Origin: Thermoflexales bacterium
GTDB lineage: Bacteria > Chloroflexota > Anaerolineae > J036 > Brachytrichaceae
Direction of reading: 5' to 3'
Length of the DNA: 64,000 nucleotides
Assembly (NCBI GenBank): GCA_025057935.1
Contig: JANWUW010000078.1
Coordinates: forward strand, 1 to 64,000
This document shows, one piece after another, positions 59,270 through 64,000 of this stretch. Both the position numbers and the translations under genes were made by a program. Below the pieces are notes generated by a model, which was not told the origin of the DNA, did not search any database, and saw only the letters and a program-made list of their open reading frames with translations. Numbering within the stretch: the stretch's first letter is position 1; every line of letters starts with the position of its first letter.

Positions 59270-60215
59270 TGTCCTCAACAGGCGGGTCCTCAAAGGTGAT
59301 GTCGTCGGGCTGCAATTCCGCCAGCAAGCGCATGGCGATCTCGGTCGCTTGTGCGCGCGGCACACGCAGCGTCGCCGTGAACCCGTCGCTCTCCTCAACT
59401 GTGCCGAATGCTTGAAGCCGATCGGCAGCGATGGATTGCTCGAAGCGTAGGCGCACGATCTTGTAAGGCGCGACGCGCTCGATGAGGGCGCGGAAGTCGC
59501 CGTCGTAGAGCAGCTTGCCTTTGTCAATCACGATGATGCGCTCGCACAGCGCTGTGACGTCTGCCATGTAGTGGCTGGTGAGCAGCACTGTAGCCCCGTG
59601 ACGGCGGTTGTACTCCGCTATGAACTCGCGGATGCGCGCCTGCATGGTCACATCGAGCCCGATGGTCGGCTCGTCGAGGAAGAGGATCTTCGGGCGATGC
59701 AGCAGCGCCGCAGCCAGCTCGCACTTCATGCGCTCACCGAGGGAGAGTTTGCGCACTTGCTTCTTCAGCAGTGGACCAAGCTCGAGAAGCTCATCGAGCT
59801 CGCGCAGCGTTGCGCGGAACTCTGTTTCTGGGATTTCGTAGATCGCTTGGTTGACGAGAAAGGTCTCGATGGGCGGCAGGTCCCACATGAGCTGTTGCTT
59901 CTGTCCCATCACCAGCGTGAATTGGCGCAGGTAGGCGTACTCGCGCTTGAACGGCTCGAAGCCCAGCACGCGCACCTCGCCGCTGGTGGGGTAGAGCAGC
60001 CCGGCAAGCACCTTGAGGGTCGTCGTCTTGCCTGCTCCGTTTGGGCCGAGGAAGCCCACGATCTCGCCAGCCTCGATCTCGAACGAGATGTCGTCCACGG
60101 CCTTGACGGTGCGATACTTGCGCGCGAAGAAGGCGCGCAGGCTGCCGAGCAACCCTGGCTCCTTCTCGTGCACTTGGTAGTACTTGCGCAAGTGCGCGAC
60201 GTGAATCTGCGCCAT
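59178..60215 (-). CDS. ABC transporter ATP-binding protein
   Basis: 345 residues. Nucleotide-binding domain to about 250: Walker A GFLGPNGAGKTTTLKVLAGLLYP, Q-loop LVMGQKQQLMWDLP, signature LSLGERMKCELAAALLHRP, Walker B KILFLDEPTIGLDV, and H-loop LLTSHYMAD. A C-terminal domain (about 255-325, DUF4162-like) and an Ala-rich tail follow. It belongs to the ABC-2 exporter class, so it should power the two permeases at 56385-57967 although an MFS gene lies between. The tail overlaps the MFS gene by 92 bases. Confidence 0.93.
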   Translation of the reverse strand: MAQIHVAHLRKYYQVHEKEPGLLGSLRAFFARKYRTVKAVDDISFEIEAGEIVGFLGPNGAGKTTTLKVLAGLLYPTSGEVRVLGFEPFKREYAYLRQFTLVMGQKQQLMWDLPPIETFLVNQAIYEIPETEFRATLRELDELLELGPLLKKQVRKLSLGERMKCELAAALLHRPKILFLDEPTIGLDVTMQARIREFIAEYNRRHGATVLLTSHYMADVTALCERIIVIDKGKLLYDGDFRALIERVAPYKIVRLRFEQSIAADRLQAFGTVEESDGFTATLRVPRAQATEIAMRLLAELQPDDITFEDPPVEDIIRAVFAGAVPAEALNAAAVPASEAAATPP

Positions 60216-60228
60216 AGCCTACAAAGTG

Positions 60229-60260
60229 ACAGGGGCGCTGGCAAACCTCAGCGCCCCTGT
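60229..60260 (-). terminator. hairpin directly downstream of tRNA-Arg
   Basis: A perfect 12-bp stem (60229-60240 with 60249-60260) around an 8-base loop starts two bases after the tRNA 3' end on the minus strand. Only a short CACTTTG follows, so it may be a weak terminator or a processing signal. Confidence 0.5.
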
Positions 60261-60262
60261 TG

Positions 60263-60337
60263 TGCCCCAAGAGAGATTTGAACTCCCGACCTTTTGCTCC
60301 GCAAGCAAACGCTCTATCCGGGCTGAGCTATTGGGGC
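60263..60337 (-). tRNA. tRNA-Arg (GCG anticodon)
   Basis: A full cloverleaf on the minus strand: acceptor GCCCCAA/TTGGGGC, D-stem GCTC/GAGC, anticodon stem TTTGC/GCAAA around loop TTGCGGA (anticodon GCG), T-stem GGGAG/CTCTC (one G-T pair). CCA is not encoded. It reads CGC and CGU codons. Most bacteria read these with an ACG anticodon edited to inosine, so a GCG tRNA is less usual. It has a near-consensus promoter. Confidence 0.92.
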
Positions 60338-60348
60338 AAGCGCCTCTA

Positions 60349-60376
60349 ATTGTAGCACCCCAGCTCGCGGTGTCAA
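60349..60376 (-). promoter_or_regulatory. promoter of tRNA-Arg
   Basis: Minus strand: TTGACA (60376-60371), 16-bp spacer, TACAAT (60354-60349), 11 nt before the mature tRNA 5' end. Confidence 0.75.
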
Positions 60377-60429
60377 GGTCTCTTGTGCTTGATCAGCGAA
60401 GTCGTGAGAGAACGCGCGCACTGCGCCTA

Positions 60430-60435
60430 TATAAT
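60430..60435 (+). promoter_or_regulatory. -10 box for the alpha-oxoamine synthase gene
   Basis: TATAAT, 35 nt before ATG 60471. The leader of about 28 nt holds a weak AAGGA. Confidence 0.45.
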
Positions 60436-60470
60436 CGCGTCGAACTTTCTGCCAAGGATTCAGACGCACA

Positions 60471-61673
60471 ATGGCTGATGTCTTTGACAAAATCGCAAAG
60501 GACCCCGTGCTGAAAGCCGCGCGCATGGGGCGCGAGATGGGGATTTACCCTTACTTCCGTCCCCTCTCAGAGACCGAGGGCACAGAGGTTGTGGTGGACG
60601 GCAAGCGGCTGATCATGATCGGCTCGAACAACTACCTTGGGCTGACCACGCACCCGCGCGTGCGCCGAGCAGCCATCGAGGCAATCGAGCGCTACGGCAC
60701 CTCTTGCACTGGCAGCCGCTTCCTCAATGGCACTCTGGAGCTGCACAAAGAGCTGGAACGGCGCCTGGCGCGCTTCCTCGGCAAAGAGGCTGCGCTGATC
60801 TTCGGCACCGGCTACCAAACCAACCTTGGCGCGATCACCGCCCTGATGGACAAGGATGATGTCGCGATCTGCGACAAAGAAGTGCACGCTTGCATCGTGG
60901 ACGGCATCAAGATGGCAGGCGTGCCTATGAAGCGTTTCCGCCACAACGACATGGAGGATCTTGAGCGCGTCCTCAAAGAGACCGGCGATAAGCCGAAGAT
61001 GGTGTTTGTGGACGGCGTGTATTCGATGGGAGGCGATCTTGCGCCACTGCCGGACTTGGTCTACTTGTGCAAGAAATACGGCGCCCGGCTGTTTGTGGAT
61101 GACGCGCATGGGTTGGGTGTGATGGGCGAAGGCGGGCGCGGCACGCACTTCCACTTTAACGTCGTCGAGGATGTAGATCTGATCATGGGCACGTTCAGCA
61201 AGTCGTTCGCCTCACTGGGGGGCGTGGTTGCTGGCGACCGTGATGTGATCGACTACATCCAGCACCATGCGCGCTCATTCATCTTTAGCGCTTCCATGCC
61301 GCCCGCAAATGTTGCCACTGTGCTGGCGTGCCTCGACATCATCGAAGAAGATCCCAGCTATGTGGAGCGTGTGCATCGCAACGCAGCGAAAGTGCGCGAC
61401 GGGCTGCGCGCGATGGGCTACAACTGCGGCGAGAGCGTCACGCCCATCGTGCCGGTAATCATCGGCAACGAGATGCACACTGTGTTCATGTGGCAGGCGC
61501 TTTTCGAGAACGGCGTCTACACCAACCCGGTGCTGCCGCCCGCCGTGCCGCCCACGAAGAGTTTGCTGCGCACCAGCTACATGGCGACGCACACCGAGGA
61601 GCAACTCGACACCGTGCTCAAGGTATTCGCGAAAGTGGGCGAGGAGACCGGATTCTTGTTGCAACCCGCGTAA
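60471..61673 (+). CDS. alpha-oxoamine synthase family PLP enzyme (KBL/BioF/SPT-like)
   Basis: 400 residues. Condenses an amino acid with an acyl-CoA and releases CO2. Landmarks are IGSNNYLGLTTHPRVRRAAIEAIERYGTSCTGSRFLNGTLELHKELERRLARFLGKE, the VFVDGVYSMGGDLAPLPDL block, DDAHGLGVMGEGGRG, and the PLP lysine in MGTFSKSFASLGG. The family includes 8-amino-7-oxononanoate synthase, 2-amino-3-ketobutyrate CoA ligase and serine palmitoyltransferase; the sequence alone does not settle which. No biotin or threonine dehydrogenase gene is adjacent, and the FxxPLSxTEG N-terminus would suit a serine palmitoyltransferase-like member. Confidence 0.88.
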   Translation: MADVFDKIAKDPVLKAARMGREMGIYPYFRPLSETEGTEVVVDGKRLIMIGSNNYLGLTTHPRVRRAAIEAIERYGTSCTGSRFLNGTLELHKELERRLARFLGKEAALIFGTGYQTNLGAITALMDKDDVAICDKEVHACIVDGIKMAGVPMKRFRHNDMEDLERVLKETGDKPKMVFVDGVYSMGGDLAPLPDLVYLCKKYGARLFVDDAHGLGVMGEGGRGTHFHFNVVEDVDLIMGTFSKSFASLGGVVAGDRDVIDYIQHHARSFIFSASMPPANVATVLACLDIIEEDPSYVERVHRNAAKVRDGLRAMGYNCGESVTPIVPVIIGNEMHTVFMWQALFENGVYTNPVLPPAVPPTKSLLRTSYMATHTEEQLDTVLKVFAKVGEETGFLLQPA

Positions 61674-61764
61674 ACGTACGTGCTTGACCGCTCTTGAACG
61701 GCATGTTACCGCCTGCTGCGTTGGAGTAGCGCGCAAAAACGAGCAACCCCCTCTGAGGGCATGA

Positions 61765-61770
61765 TATAAA
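61765..61770 (+). promoter_or_regulatory. -10 box for the TPR protein gene
   Basis: TATAAA, nine bases before ATG 61780, no Shine-Dalgarno. Confidence 0.5.
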
Positions 61771-61779
61771 CCCGACTGC

Positions 61780-62949
61780 ATGCGCAGCCGTGCTTACCGC
61801 CGCGGGCGCAGCGGGCTTGGGTGCCTTTCGACGCTGTTCCTGCTTGGCGCTGCGTTGACCGTGGGCGGCTATGTGCTTGTGCAAGTGCGTTTGGGCAACG
61901 TGCCTCAGCTCGGTCGCGGCATGCGCACACCGACGCCTGTGATCACGCCCACGCCGACGTTGAGCTTGGAGACGTTCATCCAACGCGCCGAAGAAGCCGA
62001 GCAACAAGGCGACTACCGCACTGCCGTCGAATACTACGACCGCGCCAGCCGTCGCCGCCCTAACGATCCTGACCTGCACCGTCGCGCTGCGCGCTTGCTT
62101 GTGTTTCTCGGTCAGCCGCAGAAAGCAGAGCAGCGCGCACGCCGCGCGCTGGAGATCGATCCGAACCACTTGCCCTCGAAAGCGGTGCTGTGTATGGCGC
62201 TGGATTGGCAAAAGCGCGTCGCCGAAGCCATCGCGCTTTGTCGCAGTGTAGTGGAAGCCGACCCTAATAGCGCCAGAGGACATGCCTATCTTGCAGAAGC
62301 GCTTGCTGATGCGGGCGATTTCGAGGCGGCTCGGCGTGCTGCACAAAGGGCGGTGGAGCTTGCACCGACCGATGTAGATGTGCTGCGCAATCTGGGCTAC
62401 GTGTATGAGATGTTCGGGCGCTATGACATCGCGCTCTACCACTACCGGCGCGCGCTGGAACAAAACCCGAATCTGCCTCATGTGCTTAACGCGATTGGGC
62501 GCATTCACTTCGCGCAGGGGCGCAGCGCTGATGCCGTGAGCACGTTCCGCCGCGTGCTCACGATCGACCCGCAGAACGCGGAGGCATATTACCGCCTCGG
62601 CGTCGTTTACCAGACGATAGGCGAATTTGGTCAAGCGCGCACTGCCCTTGACAAAGCCATCGAACTCAACCCCACCTTCGTGCGGGCACTGGCGCAGCGC
62701 GGCTCGCTTAACCTCCAGCGCAACAACTTCTTCGGCTCAGTCGAGGACTACGAGCGCGCCATCCAGGCTGCGCGGCTCACAGGCGAGAAGCTCTCCGCCA
62801 TTGACTACGTGAACCTTGGCTTTGCTTACCGCTGGACTCAGCGATGTGACAAGGCGATCAGCGCATGGGACACCGCGAGCGCATTGGCACCGAGTGACGA
62901 GACCATACAGCGCTTCGTGCGCATCGGTTACCAGCAGTGCAGCCGCTAA
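61780..62949 (+). CDS. TPR-repeat protein with N-terminal membrane anchor
   Basis: 389 residues. A basic N-terminus and one hydrophobic segment (about 14-33) anchor it in the membrane, then a Pro/Thr-rich spacer (TPTPVITPTPTL). From about residue 65 to the end run eight or nine tetratricopeptide repeats, for example AEEAEQQGDYRTAVEYYDRA, AYLAEALADAGDFEAARRAAQRA, NLGYVYEMFGRYDIALYHYRRA and AYYRLGVVYQTIGEFGQARTALDKA. It should be a protein-binding scaffold outside the membrane; partner unknown. It is convergent with the TauE/SafE gene, overlapping by four bases. Confidence 0.88.
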   Translation: MRSRAYRRGRSGLGCLSTLFLLGAALTVGGYVLVQVRLGNVPQLGRGMRTPTPVITPTPTLSLETFIQRAEEAEQQGDYRTAVEYYDRASRRRPNDPDLHRRAARLLVFLGQPQKAEQRARRALEIDPNHLPSKAVLCMALDWQKRVAEAIALCRSVVEADPNSARGHAYLAEALADAGDFEAARRAAQRAVELAPTDVDVLRNLGYVYEMFGRYDIALYHYRRALEQNPNLPHVLNAIGRIHFAQGRSADAVSTFRRVLTIDPQNAEAYYRLGVVYQTIGEFGQARTALDKAIELNPTFVRALAQRGSLNLQRNNFFGSVEDYERAIQAARLTGEKLSAIDYVNLGFAYRWTQRCDKAISAWDTASALAPSDETIQRFVRIGYQQCSR

Positions 62950-63746
62950 GCGGCACGCGCTGCAGCATGCCTCAGCAATCGCAGCGCGGAGATGAGGAGC
63001 ACACCGCCTAGGACCACGTAGAGCAGCTCGCTCGATACAAAGCGCGCTAGCACGCTCCCCGTCAAAGCGCCAAGCACCGACCCCGCGGACATTCGTGTCA
63101 CTAGCGCGCGCGTCGAGGATGTCGCCACTGCAGCGCCGTGGCGGCGCGCGTAGCGCACCAGCCCCATCAACATGGTTGGCGCGCTCACCGCAAGGCTCAG
63201 CGAGCCAGCGAGCTTGATGTCTGCGCCGAAGATGAGCACGATGGCTGGGATGAGCAGTTCACCGCCTGCCACACCTAGCAGGCTGCTGACGATCCCGACC
63301 CCTAGGCCGGCGCTCATCCCAACCGCCGCTTGCAGCACGGGCGCAACGCGCAAATGCACAAGGCTCAATACCCACTCATGCGCGAAGAGCACGCCACTGA
63401 GGAGAAGCAGCAAGCTCGCAACGGCCAACGTGAGCGCGCGCTCATTCACGTGCATTGCAACGTGTGCGCCAAGATAGGCGCCGGCCAGCGACCCTGCCAG
63501 CAAGTTAATCACTATGCCGAAGTGATGGAGGATTGCGCTCCAACCTCCTAGCCCTGCGCGAAAGATCAACGAGAAGACGACCGTGACGAGGCTAACGATG
63601 AGGTTGACCATCACCGCGTGCAGCACGCGCTGCTTGAAAACCTCGACCAGCACGGGCAACCGAAATTCGGCACCCCCTAAGCCGATCAGGCCGCCGAGGA
63701 CAGCGATCAGCCAACCGAAGAGGAAAGCGGAGAAGGCGGACTGCAC
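62946..63746 (-). CDS. TauE/SafE family sulfite exporter-like membrane protein
   Basis: 266 residues, about eight membrane helices. The duplicated glycine-rich motif is visible in both halves: LGGLIGLGGAEFRLPVLVEVF and VSSLLGVAGGELLIPAIVLIFG. Family members export sulfite or organosulfonates or are of unknown function. It might work with the molybdo-enzyme at 55061, but it sits behind a dnaJ-type gene and no direct link is seen. Confidence 0.88.
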   Translation of the reverse strand: MQSAFSAFLFGWLIAVLGGLIGLGGAEFRLPVLVEVFKQRVLHAVMVNLIVSLVTVVFSLIFRAGLGGWSAILHHFGIVINLLAGSLAGAYLGAHVAMHVNERALTLAVASLLLLLSGVLFAHEWVLSLVHLRVAPVLQAAVGMSAGLGVGIVSSLLGVAGGELLIPAIVLIFGADIKLAGSLSLAVSAPTMLMGLVRYARRHGAAVATSSTRALVTRMSAGSVLGALTGSVLARFVSSELLYVVLGGVLLISALRLLRHAAARAA

Positions 63747-63762
63747 TGACGATCTCCAGTGC

Positions 63763-63999
63763 TCAGCGCAGCCCGCGCCGCCGCGCCATTTGCTCCAGTT
63801 GTTGTTTCTCTTCGCTCGTGAGGTCAGTCGGCACGGTTACCATGACGCGCAGGTAAAGGTCGCCATAGCTGTCGCTGTCCAACTTGGGCATGCCGCGACC
63901 GCGCACGCGGATGAGCTTGCCCGAAGAAGTGCCTGGCGGCACCTTCACCATGATGCGCCCGCCCAATGTGTCAACAGGCACTTCGCCGCCGAGCATCGC
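63763..63999 (-). CDS. dnaJ: DnaJ/CbpA-type chaperone, C-terminal end (partial)
   Basis: Only the last 78 residues lie in the window; the gene continues beyond 64000. AMLGGEVPVDTLGGRIMVKVPPGTSSGKLIRVRGRGMPKLDSDSYGDLYLRVMVTVP is the second beta-domain of the DnaJ C-terminal substrate-binding region, and the end EEKQQLEQMARRRGLR is short, as in CbpA-like DnaJ proteins. The J-domain is outside the window, so whether it is a full DnaJ or a CbpA type is open. TauE/SafE follows after 16 bp on the same strand. Confidence 0.9.
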   Translation of the reverse strand, partial: AMLGGEVPVDTLGGRIMVKVPPGTSSGKLIRVRGRGMPKLDSDSYGDLYLRVMVTVPTDLTSEEKQQLEQMARRRGLR

Positions 64000-64000
64000 G

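Overview
The window is a dense, GC-rich stretch of a bacterial chromosome, most likely from a Chloroflexota (Anaerolineae-like) lineage. The lineage guess is inference. It rests on a giant GT39/DUF2298 membrane protein (a family known mainly from Chloroflexi and archaea), a baseplate-J/gp47-like gene between alaS and ruvX, short SigA-type sigma factors, TrpB2 and the overall protein similarity. There is no CRISPR array and no complete mobile element. About 53 protein genes and two tRNA genes fill almost all of the sequence, and most genes lie in short, tightly overlapping operons.

Layout. 1-1135: 3' end of a winged-helix protein, then about 800 bp without a gene that carries three copies of a palindromic repeat. 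1136-8930: tRNA(CAU), hydrolase, Uma2 nuclease, argJ, a DUF2892 protein, trpB2-DUF72, wecB and a zinc-ribbon membrane protein. 8991-13393: degV and a molybdenum-cofactor operon (moeA, moeA-PBP fusion, moaD-like). 13392-15874: GT39-like membrane protein and an orphan response regulator. 15957-21238: arginine operon reading leftwards, argC-argB-argG-(GNAT::argG), preceded by an arginine-rich leader peptide and an attenuator-like terminator. 21365-28751: Mrr-N-type winged-helix protein, ppdK, cysE-cysK-VOC and a HAD phosphatase. 28792-32731: tlyA, phosphoesterase, sufU, sufS and a PTP-rich envelope protein. 32786-45074: alaS, baseplate-J-like, ruvX, mltG, the DUF2298 giant, GT4 and a pterin dehydratase. 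45096-48427: dnaA, candidate oriC, DUF177 and sigA. 48697-64000: queuosine-precursor transporter, coaE, ilvE, a two-component pair with an aldehyde dehydrogenase, a membrane-anchored molybdo-oxidoreductase, DUF3253, an ABC-2 exporter with an MFS gene inside it, tRNA-Arg(GCG), alpha-oxoamine synthase, a TPR protein, TauE/SafE and a partial dnaJ.

How the genes work together. argJ, argB, argC and two argG-type genes cover much of arginine synthesis. cysE-cysK make cysteine from serine, and sufU-sufS mobilise its sulfur. Two MoeA proteins and a MoaD-like protein can supply the cofactor of the sulfite-oxidase-like protein at 55061.

Most notable observations. (1) The arg operon has a leader ORF with four consecutive Arg codons followed by a strong intrinsic terminator just before argC, the layout of classical amino-acid attenuation. 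(2) The last gene of that operon fuses an N-acetylglutamate-synthase-like GNAT domain to an argininosuccinate-synthase domain with altered substrate motifs, next to a canonical argG of a different subfamily. (3) Fifteen starts, nearly all operon-first, lie 6-11 nt downstream of a -10 hexamer without a visible Shine-Dalgarno, which predicts leaderless mRNAs. One divergent pair shares overlapping -10 boxes.
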